Assembly (NCBI GenBank): GCA_019247605.1
Contig: JAFBAS010000052.1
Span: 1 to 56,608 of the forward strand
DNA: 56,608 nt
Direction of reading: 5' to 3'
From: Hyphomicrobiales bacterium
GTDB taxonomy: Bacteria > Pseudomonadota > Alphaproteobacteria > Rhizobiales > Beijerinckiaceae
Below, piece after piece: positions 35,327 to 43,524 of this stretch; position 1 is the stretch's first letter; the number at the start of each line of letters is the position of its first letter. The position numbers and the translations under genes are program-made. Under the pieces are notes generated by a model that searched no databases, was not told the origin of the DNA, and saw only the letters and a list, made by a program, of their open reading frames with translations.

Positions 35327-36339
35327 ACCCGCTCGTCGTCGCCGTTCCGTCGAAGGGGCGCTTGCAGGAGCGCACTGACGCGTTCTTCGCGCGCGCGGGC
35401 TTGCGAGTTGCGCGCCAGGGAGGGTCTCGCGACTACCGCGGCGGGTTCGAGGGTGTCGAGAATATAGAAATCCTGTTTCTTTCGGCCTCGGAGATCACGG
35501 CCCAGCTTGCAAACGGTACGGCGCATCTCGGCGTCACGGGTGCCGACCTCGTCCACGAGACCGTGCCGGACGCAGCCCGCAAGCTCACGCTGCTCGCCCC
35601 GCTCGGCTTCGGTCACGCCGATGTCGTCGTCGCCGTGCCGCGTGCCTGGATCGATGTGCATTCGATGGCCGATCTCGACGATGTCGCGGCGGCACTTCGC
35701 GCAACGACCGGACAACGCATGCGGGTTGCGACGAAATACATGAACCTGACGCGGCGCTTCTTCGGCGAGCACGGCCTTGCCGATTACCGCATCGTGGAGA
35801 GCGCGGGCGCGACGGAGGGCGCGCCTGCGTCAGGGGCAGCCGAAATCATCGTGGACATCACCACCACCGGTGCAACACTCGCCGCGAACGCGCTGAAGAC
35901 GCTCGATGACGGAACGATCCTGAAAAGCGAGGCGCAGCTCGTCGCCTCCCTCATTGCGCCTTGGGATGCCACTCACCGGGAGGCAGCCCGCTCGCTCCTG
36001 CAACGCGTCACCGCTGAAGAGACGGCCCGCTTCATGCGCGAGATCAAGGTCGACGCGCCGGCCTCGGCAAACGTGGCTTTGGCGCGTCCGCCGAAGAAGT
36101 TCGGGGCGAAGCGCGCCGAATCGGGCACGGGTTCGCCTTCGCGTTTTTTCGTGCGGCGCGAAGAGGCGCATGGCTTTTGCGATTGGCTGATCGCGCAAGG
36201 GGCGACGACGGTCACGGTCCAGGAGCTCGACTTCGTGTATACCGCGACGAATGTGCTGTGGGAGAAGCTCAAAGGGCGCCTCGACGCGGAAAAGGCGAGT
36301 GCGGGGGGTGCCCATCCGGCGAGCAAGCTCGCCGGATGA
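35323..36339 (+). CDS. hisG: ATP phosphoribosyltransferase catalytic subunit
   Basis: The 338-aa product begins NPLVVAVPSKGRLQERTDAF, the HisG phosphate/ATP site. It includes LGVTGADLVHE and RVATKYMNLTRRFF, and the PRPP loop is in GAAEIIVDITTTGATLAANA. The start is GTG 35323, overlapping the hisZ stop by 4 bp. It is longer than the short HisG that normally pairs with HisZ, with an extra C-terminal region (SRFFVRREEAHGFCDWLIAQ onward). A perfect inverted repeat (36314-36337) is at its 3' end, without a T run. It catalyses the first step of histidine synthesis. Confidence 0.9.
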   Translation: MNPLVVAVPSKGRLQERTDAFFARAGLRVARQGGSRDYRGGFEGVENIEILFLSASEITAQLANGTAHLGVTGADLVHETVPDAARKLTLLAPLGFGHADVVVAVPRAWIDVHSMADLDDVAAALRATTGQRMRVATKYMNLTRRFFGEHGLADYRIVESAGATEGAPASGAAEIIVDITTTGATLAANALKTLDDGTILKSEAQLVASLIAPWDATHREAARSLLQRVTAEETARFMREIKVDAPASANVALARPPKKFGAKRAESGTGSPSRFFVRREEAHGFCDWLIAQGATTVTVQELDFVYTATNVLWEKLKGRLDAEKASAGGAHPASKLAG

Positions 36340-36400
36340 AAGGGCGTCGTCCGAGCTACCGTTCATCACCTACCTGTCGATCGCCGCTTGAGGCCTGGTC

Positions 36401-37552
36401 ATGCTGAGCTGTCAGCGCCCTCTCTTCCACATCGAGCGCGAAGTCGCGTATCTCAATGCCGCTTCCTACTCGCCGCTCCCTCGCGTCGTGCAAGCGGCCG
36501 GCGAGAAGGGCGTTGCCGACAAGGTGAGGCCATGGGAACGCAATGTGCAAGCTGCGCAGCAGATTGTGGAAGCGGCACGCGCCGGCGCGGCGCGCCTCAT
36601 CGGCGCGAGCGCCGATGATATCGCCATCGTCGGCGCGGCGAGCTACGGCATCGCGACCGCGCTCGCCAATCTTTCGATACCGGCCGGTACACGCATTCTG
36701 CTGCTCGAGGGCGAGCACTCTTCGCTCAATCTTGCACTTGTGCGCTTCGCACGCTCGAGCGGCACGCATCTCGATGTTGTCGCGCGGCCGAAGGACGGCA
36801 ATTGGACGAGGGCCGTGCTCGCGCGCGTCGACGTTCCCGACGCGCCGGCGATCGGACTTGCGGCGCTCACTCCCCTCCATTGGACCGATGGCAGCCTCGT
36901 CGACCTTGCGCGGATCGTGCCCGAGCTTCACCGCCGCCGCAGCGCCATCGTGATCGACGCGACGCAAGCCGCCGGAGTGATGGCGCTCGATGTCGCCGAG
37001 CTCAAGCCCGATTTCCTGATGTTTCCGACCTACAAATGGCTGCTCGGCCCTTATGGAATTGCCTTCCTCTATGTGGCGCCTCATTGGCAGAGTTCTCGGC
37101 CGTTGGAAGAGCACGCCTTCAATCGCCAATCCTACGACTCGGCCTTGAAAACCTCGACCGAAGGGCTCCCCTATTTGGAGGGAGCGCGCCGCTTCGACAG
37201 AGGCGAGCGCGACAGCTTCATAACAATTCCCATGGCGCATGCGTCACTCGATGTCATCCACTCATGGGGCGTGGGCGAGATCGAGGCACGCCTTCGTTTC
37301 ATCACCGATCTCCTCGCAGAACGCCTGTCAGCGCTCGACGTCGAGGTTGCGCCTCGACATTTGCGCGCTCCGCACATCCTCGGCTTGCGCTTGCCGAAAG
37401 GGAGCGCGGCAGATGCGGCAAACGAGATGGAACGCGCGGGCATCTTCGTCAGCGTGCGGCACGGATTCCTGCGTGTGAGCCCGCATGTTTTCAATGATGA
37501 GGAGGACGTGGAGCGGCTCTGCGTCTGGATGGAGCGCTATCTGCGAAGGTGA
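36401..37552 (+). CDS. Class V PLP-dependent aminotransferase-like enzyme
   Basis: A 383-aa fold-type I PLP enzyme of class V. The PLP lysine is Lys212 in MFPTYKWLLGPYGIAF, with the aspartate of IVIDATQAAG (Asp187) and ALTPLHWTDG as cofactor contacts. The N-terminus YLNAASYSPLP is like isopenicillin-N epimerase and selenocysteine lyase relatives. The product class is clear, the substrate is not. It starts 61 bp after hisG on the same strand, perhaps on the same transcript, but it has no known role in histidine synthesis. Only a weak ribosome site (GAGG) precedes the ATG. Confidence 0.8.
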   Translation: MLSCQRPLFHIEREVAYLNAASYSPLPRVVQAAGEKGVADKVRPWERNVQAAQQIVEAARAGAARLIGASADDIAIVGAASYGIATALANLSIPAGTRILLLEGEHSSLNLALVRFARSSGTHLDVVARPKDGNWTRAVLARVDVPDAPAIGLAALTPLHWTDGSLVDLARIVPELHRRRSAIVIDATQAAGVMALDVAELKPDFLMFPTYKWLLGPYGIAFLYVAPHWQSSRPLEEHAFNRQSYDSALKTSTEGLPYLEGARRFDRGERDSFITIPMAHASLDVIHSWGVGEIEARLRFITDLLAERLSALDVEVAPRHLRAPHILGLRLPKGSAADAANEMERAGIFVSVRHGFLRVSPHVFNDEEDVERLCVWMERYLRR

Positions 37553-37567
37553 AGCTCTGGCGTGCGC

Positions 37568-37597
37568 TGCAATCAATGCTTATATTGCTATCAATGC
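37568..37597 (+). promoter_or_regulatory. Candidate FitA operator: two direct repeats
   Basis: TGCAATCAATGC (37568-37579) and TGCTATCAATGC (37586-37597) are direct repeats with one mismatch and an 18-bp period, just before the antitoxin gene. TGCTATCA matches the half-site I recall for the FitAB operator of Neisseria. A -10-like TATATT lies between them. Autoregulation is normal for these modules. Confidence 0.45.
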
Positions 37598-37612
37598 AGT
37601 CGGGAGGGATTC

Positions 37613-37861
37613 ATGGCGAGCATCACTATCCGTAATCTTGAGGAGCCGATTAAGGCTAAGCTTCGCATTCAAGCCGCGACGCATGGAAGGTCAATGGAGG
37701 AAGAGGCGCGGGAGATACTGCGAAGTGCACTGAATCGGCGCGCCGGACGGCCCGCGAATCTTGCTTCCGCCATACGGGCCCGGTTTGCTCCTCTTGGCGG
37801 TGTGGAGCTCCCAGAGACTCCCCGCGAGCCCATCCGCGAGCCGCAGCGTTTTAGCCGATGA
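37613..37861 (+). CDS. fitA: FitA/VapB-type antitoxin
   Basis: An 82-aa ribbon-helix-helix antitoxin: ITIRNLEEPIKAKLRIQAA is the DNA-binding strand and first helix, followed by GRSMEEEAREILRSAL. The C-terminal tail (LPETPREPIREPQRFSR) is the type that inserts into the toxin active site. The stop overlaps the toxin start by 4 bp (ATGA). An upstream in-frame ATG at 37562 lacks conserved sequence. GGGAGG precedes the chosen ATG. Confidence 0.88.
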   Translation: MASITIRNLEEPIKAKLRIQAATHGRSMEEEAREILRSALNRRAGRPANLASAIRARFAPLGGVELPETPREPIREPQRFSR

Positions 37862-38286
37862 TTCTTCTCGACACGAACGTTTTGTCGGAACTGATGCGGC
37901 CAGCGCCTGAGCCGACCGTGGTGGGATGGGTCGAAGCGCAGTCCTCTACGAGTCTTTTCATCAGCGCGGTGACGGAAGCGGAACTGCGGTTCGGGCTGGC
38001 CTTGCTCCGGGACGGCAAACGCCGCGATCGGCTCGCCCAAGCCATCGAAGGCTTGCTGGCTGAAGATTTTGGGGGGCGAATTCTGCCTTTCGACAGTCCT
38101 GCCGCCTTCGCCTACGCGCGGATCGCATCCAAGCGTCGCGCGGCCGGCCGGCCGATCAGCCAATTTGATGCGCAAATTGCATCCGTCGCCGTGTCTCACA
38201 ATGCCATCTTGGCGACGCGCAATTTGGGCGATTTTGAGGCTTGTGGGGTGCAGCTGGTCAACCCCTGGCAAAGTGTCCAAATTTGA
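37858..38286 (+). CDS. fitB: VapC/FitB-type PIN-domain ribonuclease toxin
   Basis: The 142-aa product is a PIN-domain RNase. The acidic active site is visible: Asp5 (MILLDTNVLSE), Glu near 41 (TEAELRFG), Asp near 99 (SQFDAQIASVA) and the ATRNLGDFE block. All catalytic positions are intact, so the toxin is probably functional. The ATGA overlap with the antitoxin is typical of a single operon. These enzymes cleave RNA, often tRNA, when the antitoxin is lost. Confidence 0.9.
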   Translation: MILLDTNVLSELMRPAPEPTVVGWVEAQSSTSLFISAVTEAELRFGLALLRDGKRRDRLAQAIEGLLAEDFGGRILPFDSPAAFAYARIASKRRAAGRPISQFDAQIASVAVSHNAILATRNLGDFEACGVQLVNPWQSVQI

Positions 38287-38475
38287 TGCGTGGTGCGCAT
38301 CGCGCGCTCTTTTTCTCTTTTCAGAATTCCTCTCTTTCAGAATTCCGCGCGCTCTCACTAATGTGATCTTAGCGGCCGGCGCGGGGCCTCGGTCCCCCAC
38401 CGAAAAAGGGGGAACCTATCCATTTCTCCTTCGTTGCCGTGGCATCTGTCGCATATCGGCAGGCAGGAAAGGAGA

Positions 38476-39006
38476 ATGAACATGATCACTCTTCGAACGG
38501 CCGCCGTGGCCGCGGCGATTTTGGCTTCAGCGCCGGCCTTCGCTCAAGGGCAGAATTATCCGCGCCCGAATGAGAGTCAGGCGGGTTGGACAGGCAATAA
38601 CTATGGCAACCTCTACTCGGCTGGATCGCCCCCGAACGGCGGCTATGCTGCTCCCTCGGCGACATACGCGGCGCCAGCAGCACCATTCGGCGGTGGAACG
38701 GTCCCGGGTGTCGTGGGCGGCGCGGCCGTCGGCGCGGCGGTCGGTGGCCCGGTAGGAGCGGTGGTTGGCGGCGTCGTCGGCGGGACCGCCGGGTCGACGC
38801 TGTTGCCCGGTTCGGTTCACGAGTACGTTCTTTCCGAGAATGTTCCGTCGGTCCCGTACGAAGGCCAATTCGCGATCGGCGAGCGGTGGCCGGGTGGGAT
38901 CGAGCTTTACGCCATCCCGACCGATCGGCGTTTTGGGTATGCGATGGTGAACAACCAGCGCGTGGTGGTCAATCGGCGCTCGCACCGCATCGTCGAGATC
39001 GATTGA
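38476..39006 (+). CDS. DUF1236-type secreted small protein
   Basis: A 176-aa protein with an N-terminal signal peptide (TAAVAAAILASAPAFAQG). A Tyr/Pro/Ala-rich stretch is followed by a glycine-zipper-like segment (GGAAVGAAVGGPVGAVVGG). The C-terminal domain (YVLSENVPSVPYEGQF, then AIPTDRRFGYAMVNNQRVVV) matches DUF1236. GAAAGGAGA precedes the ATG. Its function is unknown; glycine-zipper segments often associate with membranes. A clear terminator follows at 39082-39112. The 189 bp upstream contain a direct repeat of TTTCAGAATTCC (about 38319-38345) but no gene. Confidence 0.8.
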   Translation: MNMITLRTAAVAAAILASAPAFAQGQNYPRPNESQAGWTGNNYGNLYSAGSPPNGGYAAPSATYAAPAAPFGGGTVPGVVGGAAVGAAVGGPVGAVVGGVVGGTAGSTLLPGSVHEYVLSENVPSVPYEGQFAIGERWPGGIELYAIPTDRRFGYAMVNNQRVVVNRRSHRIVEID

Positions 39007-39017
39007 CCGGGGTCCAG

Positions 39018-39078
39018 GCGTAAAGCGTAAGGGTAAGCGTAAGGGTAAGCGTAAGCGTAAGCGTAAGCGTGAAGCGTA
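39018..39078 (+). repeat. Hexanucleotide tandem repeat (GCGTAA/GGGTAA)
   Basis: About nine units of GCGTAA or GGGTAA follow each other, with one extra A near the start and a GTGAA near the end. They lie 9 bp after the DUF1236 stop and before its terminator. The array is short, noncoding and likely to vary in length. Confidence 0.85.
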
Positions 39079-39081
39079 GGA

Positions 39082-39112
39082 GGCTCGGCACCCTCGCGGT
39101 GCCGAGCCTTTT
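39082..39112 (+). terminator. Rho-independent terminator
   Basis: GGCTCGGCACC (39082-39092), loop CTCGC, GGTGCCGAGCC (39098-39108), then TTTT. This is a perfect 11-bp GC-rich stem with a T run, downstream of the DUF1236 gene. Confidence 0.9.
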
Positions 39113-39225
39113 CTTGTCTACTTAGATGTGGCTACGCGAGCCGCGGCTCTTCGAAGAGAGTGGCCGGTTGGCGATCCTGTCTCCACCTGATAGCACTCGG
39201 TGATGAGAAGCGCCGTTGGTTTCGC

Positions 39226-40035
39226 ATGAGCGCCATCGCGCATTTGCCGATGTACGACATCGCGGAGGTTCGGCCGGCGGTCGCGGATTTATGGAAGGCC
39301 ATCGCCGGAAAGCTCCGAGTGTCGGGACTCGCCGACGTGCCGGTTGGGCTTGCGCACCATCTGTCCCATCACGAAAGCTGGTGCTCTCCCGAGCTGCTCT
39401 TGGGTCAAAGCTGCGGCTACCCGGCGCTGCATGAGTTTCGCGGTCACCTGCGCATTTTCGCGACGCCGGTCTACAACGCGCCGGGTTGCGAGGGGACCAC
39501 GCATCGCAGCTTCGTGGTGGTCCCAGCGAACGCGGCATTCAAGGAAATCGCGGAACTGCGCGGCTCGCGTTTCGCTCTCAACTCCTGGGATTCGAACACC
39601 GGCATGAACCTGCCTCGCCTCGCCTTCGCGCCCTTCGCGCAAAACGGTCGCTTTCTCGGCGAAATTGTCGAGACCGGAAGCCATGCTGGAAGTCTTGGCT
39701 GCGTTGCCGAAGGGCGTGCCGACGCGGCGGCCATCGATTGCGTGACCCATGCGCTCCTCGAGCGGCATCGTCCCGAGGTCGTCGCGAAGACGCGCATACT
39801 CGCCGTTACGGCGCCGAGCCCCGCACTTCCCTTCGTGACGACCCGCAATGCCAGCGAGTCGACCGTCGAGATGCTGCGCCAAGCTCTCACCGAGGCCCTG
39901 ACAGATCCCGCGTCCGAGCCGGCCCGCACGGCGCTATTCCTGAAAGGCGCGGTAGCGGCCGACGAAGGGAGCTACCGCGTGCTCCTCGATTATGAGGAGA
40001 AGGCGCGGCAGTTCGGCTATGCACGGCTCGCCTGA
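39226..40035 (+). CDS. PhnD-like substrate-binding family protein without signal peptide
   Basis: The 269-aa product resembles the PhnD-type phosphate/phosphonate periplasmic binding fold: SFVVVPANAAFKEIAELRGS, FALNSWDSNTGMNLPRL, ETGSHAGSLGCVAEGRADAA and AVTAPSPALPFVTT are the core blocks. It starts MSAIAHLPMYDIAEVRPAVA with no signal peptide, and no ABC permease or ATPase is encoded nearby. It may be a cytoplasmic binding or sensing protein, or may have lost its transporter. ATG 39226 is the first codon giving this N-terminus; the ribosome site is weak. It is convergent with the beta-propeller gene, 8 bp apart. Confidence 0.7.
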   Translation: MSAIAHLPMYDIAEVRPAVADLWKAIAGKLRVSGLADVPVGLAHHLSHHESWCSPELLLGQSCGYPALHEFRGHLRIFATPVYNAPGCEGTTHRSFVVVPANAAFKEIAELRGSRFALNSWDSNTGMNLPRLAFAPFAQNGRFLGEIVETGSHAGSLGCVAEGRADAAAIDCVTHALLERHRPEVVAKTRILAVTAPSPALPFVTTRNASESTVEMLRQALTEALTDPASEPARTALFLKGAVAADEGSYRVLLDYEEKARQFGYARLA

Positions 40036-40043
40036 GGGTGGCC

Positions 40044-41222
40044 TCAGGGTACGCTCGATCGCATCGAGGCCGGGTGGCCGGGGAGCTTCAGCGTTTTGCC
40101 GGTGTCCACGACCTTTTCGCCGGTGACCCGGTAAATTTGAACGTTGTTGTCGTTGAAATTCGCCACGTAGAGATATTTTCCGTCCGGGCTGAAGGCGACC
40201 CCTTCGGCAAGCCCGCCGGCATTGACGGAGCCGACCTTGCGGACCTTGCCGCCCGCGGTCGAGAGCACATCCACGATGGTGTTCGGATGCGCGTACCACG
40301 CGCCCTTGGGCACGGCGCCGCTGCCGTTCAGCGCGAGCGCCACCGCAAGGTTGGCGCGAGGTGAGACATCGAGGCCTTCGGGAATGGGATCGATGCCGAC
40401 ATAGTCCACGACGTGAGGAGGTGTCGCCTTTAGATCGATCACGGTGACGGAGCCCGCCCCGCCATCGGCCGCGCCGCTATTGCCTTGGTTGGCGGTGAGA
40501 GCAAACCGGCCGTCCGCCATGACCTGCACGTTGTAAGGGTAGACGCCGACCGAGAGGTCGGTCTTGTCGTATGTCACTTTGTCGCCCTCGACGTTGAGAA
40601 GAGCGATTTTGTTGACCGTGTTCTTCGCGACGAGCGCGTGCTTGCCGTCAGGCGTGAACGCCACGGCAGCTGCCGGATCTCCGACGGGAACGGTGTCGAC
40701 GAGCTTCACCTCCTGACCCTTGATGGTGAGCACGCTGACGCTCGAATCGGCGCGGTTGGCGATCAGAAGCAAGCTGCCGCTCTTGTTCACGGCGAGGCCC
40801 GAAGGCTGCTTGCCGACCTCGACGGTCGCGATCAATTTGGCGGGCGCGCTCTTGAGATCGATGACGAAGAGCTTGTTGTCCGGAACGCTCTTCCAGCCGG
40901 CGCCGTCCTGCTGATACGCAATGGAATTCGCAACGAGCGCGAGGCTCTCGTCGGGTGTAACCGCAAGATTGGTGGGCGGCCCGATAACCGTGTTGGTCAA
41001 GGGGAGCGTGGCGATGATCTTCGGCGCTTCCGGATTCTTGATGTCGACGATGACGACCTCGTCCTTGCCCGGTTCGGTGAAGACCGGCTTGCCCGCATCG
41101 TCCCAATGAATCTTGTTGTCGTCGCCGATCACCAGATATTGCGCTTGGGCTAATATAGGCGCCCCGATCCATAAGGCAGCAGCGACCCCGCAACCGAGCC
41201 AAGCCCTCAATCCTCGCCCCAT
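40044..41222 (-). CDS. Secreted YncE-type beta-propeller protein
   Basis: The 392-aa product has a signal peptide (LGCGVAAALWIGAPILAQAQ). Seven-bladed propeller repeats follow, with motifs such as PSGLAVNKSGSLLLIANRAD, VAFTPDGKHALVAKN and VAFSPDGKYLYVANFNDNNV of the YncE/YVTN type. It probably acts in the periplasm; members bind DNA, metals or cofactors and no enzyme motif is visible. ATG 41222 is preceded by GGAAGGA. The 208 bp upstream, before the next gene's stop, show no feature. Confidence 0.82.
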   Translation of the reverse strand: MGRGLRAWLGCGVAAALWIGAPILAQAQYLVIGDDNKIHWDDAGKPVFTEPGKDEVVIVDIKNPEAPKIIATLPLTNTVIGPPTNLAVTPDESLALVANSIAYQQDGAGWKSVPDNKLFVIDLKSAPAKLIATVEVGKQPSGLAVNKSGSLLLIANRADSSVSVLTIKGQEVKLVDTVPVGDPAAAVAFTPDGKHALVAKNTVNKIALLNVEGDKVTYDKTDLSVGVYPYNVQVMADGRFALTANQGNSGAADGGAGSVTVIDLKATPPHVVDYVGIDPIPEGLDVSPRANLAVALALNGSGAVPKGAWYAHPNTIVDVLSTAGGKVRKVGSVNAGGLAEGVAFSPDGKYLYVANFNDNNVQIYRVTGEKVVDTGKTLKLPGHPASMRSSVP

Positions 41223-41430
41223 GGCTTCCTTCCCTTCTCGCCGGCCCTTCAGCCGTGCGTTTCCTGCTTCCCCTTGCCAGCACCATGAAGTGCGAATTTG
41301 CAAGTGCCTATTGGCAGATGCCTACTTAGCTCGCGCTGCATCGAGGTGCAAAAGCATAAGATCGTGCGCGAAGGAATGAAAGGGGCACCCGGATCAACCG
41401 CACGGAAAGCGACGGTGCGATCGCTCGCGG

Positions 41431-43524
41431 TCACACGCCACGCTTGCGGTCGGCGAAACCCCGCGCCTCGAAAAACCACCCGGCCGCCAGCGTCGGTCCG
41501 AGGAGGAAAAGACCTGCGAAGCCGAGGAATAGCGGCCAAATCGACAAGCCCGTCACCACATATGAGTCACTTCCCCGCAACCCGATGAAATCGACCCCGC
41601 TCGCGGGCGAGGAGCGCGTTACGCTCACCACGCTGGGCAAATGGATGTTGCCCATCGCATTGGTCGCGATGCGCCGAACGGACCCGCCGGTCGCCTCCGC
41701 GATCGGGCGCAGCCGTTCCGTGTCCGAAATGACGTCCTGGAATTCCTTCGAATCGGCGGCGCCCGCAGAGACGAGCGCCGTCTGATCGCCTTGCTTCAAC
41801 CGGTAAAGCCCTTCCTCGTCCGCGACGAACGAGCCCTTCCAGAGCCCCTCCTCGGCCTTGGCGAGCGACAAGCTCGAGCTCGCTCCACCCGGCGTGGCGA
41901 TCTCGACGGGCGGCAAGCTGTCCCCGAGCGTCTGGCGCTCGACCATGACTTCGCGTCCCTCCGCCGTGGCCCGCAGCGCCTCCTCGTCGAGCGCGGGCTC
42001 TTTCATCAGCCAATGCGACAAGCGCCGCAGGAGATCGATATAGGGGCCACCACCCTCATAGCCGCGCGGCCAAAGCCAGAGCTGATCGGTGAGGAAAAGG
42101 CCGACACGGCCTTCTCCGACGCGGGCGAGATCGAGAAGTGCCGTCTGGTCGGGCCCATCGAGCACCACATGGCCATCTCGCACGCGCGCACCGACGGCCC
42201 GCAACCACTCGCCCCAAGGATTGTCCTTGGAATCCCAGTTCGGAAGGTTGCGCGTCACGGGGTGGCGCTGGCCTTCGGTTCCGACATGGGCGCGGTAAGG
42301 GGTCTCGATGATGCGCCCGTCCGGAATGGCCGGAAGCACGGGCTCGAGCTGCGTGTTCCACAAGCCGCCGCGACCGATGAATTCCGGGCCCGCCGAGATC
42401 AGCAAGGCGCCTCCCCCGCGCACGTAATCGGCGATGTTGCCGAAATAGCGCTGCGGCAAAGTGATGTTGTTGGTGAAACGATCGAAGATGACGAGGTCGA
42501 AATCGTGCAGCTTCTCCTCGAACAGCTCCTTCTGCGGGAAGGCGATGAGGGCAAGCTCGTTGATGGGCGTGCCGTCCGATTTCTCCGGCGGACGCAGAAT
42601 AGTAAAATGCACGAGATCGACCGAAGGATCAGATTTCAAGAGATTGCGCCAGACGCGCTCTCCCGCATGCGGCGCCCCCGAAACGAGAAGCACGCGCAAT
42701 CTTTCGCGCACGCCCTCGAGCGTAACGACGGCCTTGTTGTTGCGCAGCGTCAGCTCGTCCTTGGCGGGTGCCGCATCGATCTCGATCACGATGCGGCCGG
42801 CATGCGAAACCGGAACCGGGATCGTGAGAACGTCGCCCGGCTTCGCGTCGTTCGATGACAGGCGCTGACCATCCACGCTCACCGTCACGGGCACCGGTTC
42901 GCTGAAGCCGGGATCGAGCACGCGTGCCTTGATGGTGACATCCTTGTTCACGAGGCCAAAGCGCGGCGCTTCCACGAGCTCGATGCGTCGGTCGCGCTCG
43001 CCCTGATGACCGGTGATCAACGCATGGAAAGGCCCGCCGAAGCCGAGTGCCGTCGGATCGGCCGGGACATCGTGGATGATGCCGTCGGTGAGAGCGACGA
43101 CGCCGGCGATACGCTCGCGCGGCAGATCCCCGATGGCCGACGACAGGGCGCGAAAAAGGCGCGTGCCGTCATCCTTGCCGCCATCCTCGACCTCGACGAC
43201 GCGCAAATCCACCCCCTCGACCGCGGCAAGGCGCTTCTGCATTTCGAGACGCGCCGCATCCGTCTGCCGCGGGCGCTCGGCGATCGTCTGCGAGCCGGTG
43301 CGATCGACCACGAGCACGGCCGTGTCGCGCAGCTTCTCGCGGTTTTCGATGACGAGCCGCGGATTGGCGAGCGCGATGAGCAGAGCCGCAAAGCCGAGCG
43401 CCCGCCACACCGCGGTGCGCCGCCGCGCCACGACGAACGGGATCGTCAAGGCGACAGCGAGCGCGACGCATCCGGTGAGCGCCCACCAGGGAATGAACGG
43501 CTCGAAGGCGAGGCTCGTCATCAC
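41431..43524 (-). CDS. Membrane-anchored glutamine amidotransferase-like protein, moxR operon
   Basis: The 697-aa product starts with two membrane segments (FIPWWALTGCVALAVALTIPF and WRALGFAALLIALANPRLV). Then comes a von Willebrand-like DTAVLVVDRTGSQ region and a class I glutamine amidotransferase-like fold (YVRGGGALLISAGPEFIGRG). A C-terminal membrane segment (GLSIWPLFLGFAGLFLLGPT) completes it. It overlaps the DUF4159 gene by 4 bp (ATGA) and is the last gene of the moxR operon. Function is not established; the position suggests a periplasmic complex assembled with MoxR. Confidence 0.75.
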   Translation of the reverse strand: MMTSLAFEPFIPWWALTGCVALAVALTIPFVVARRRTAVWRALGFAALLIALANPRLVIENREKLRDTAVLVVDRTGSQTIAERPRQTDAARLEMQKRLAAVEGVDLRVVEVEDGGKDDGTRLFRALSSAIGDLPRERIAGVVALTDGIIHDVPADPTALGFGGPFHALITGHQGERDRRIELVEAPRFGLVNKDVTIKARVLDPGFSEPVPVTVSVDGQRLSSNDAKPGDVLTIPVPVSHAGRIVIEIDAAPAKDELTLRNNKAVVTLEGVRERLRVLLVSGAPHAGERVWRNLLKSDPSVDLVHFTILRPPEKSDGTPINELALIAFPQKELFEEKLHDFDLVIFDRFTNNITLPQRYFGNIADYVRGGGALLISAGPEFIGRGGLWNTQLEPVLPAIPDGRIIETPYRAHVGTEGQRHPVTRNLPNWDSKDNPWGEWLRAVGARVRDGHVVLDGPDQTALLDLARVGEGRVGLFLTDQLWLWPRGYEGGGPYIDLLRRLSHWLMKEPALDEEALRATAEGREVMVERQTLGDSLPPVEIATPGGASSSLSLAKAEEGLWKGSFVADEEGLYRLKQGDQTALVSAGAADSKEFQDVISDTERLRPIAEATGGSVRRIATNAMGNIHLPSVVSVTRSSPASGVDFIGLRGSDSYVVTGLSIWPLFLGFAGLFLLGPTLAAGWFFEARGFADRKRGV

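Noticed and set aside
36314-36337. Inverted repeat at the hisG 3' end considered as a terminator
   Set aside because: It lies inside the coding region and is followed by GAAAGGG, not by a T run; the next gene continues on the same strand.
39018-39078. GGGTAA-like units considered as a telomere-type or origin element
   Set aside because: Only nine short mixed units, placed in a 3' untranslated region before a terminator; no replication gene or DnaA-box cluster is near.
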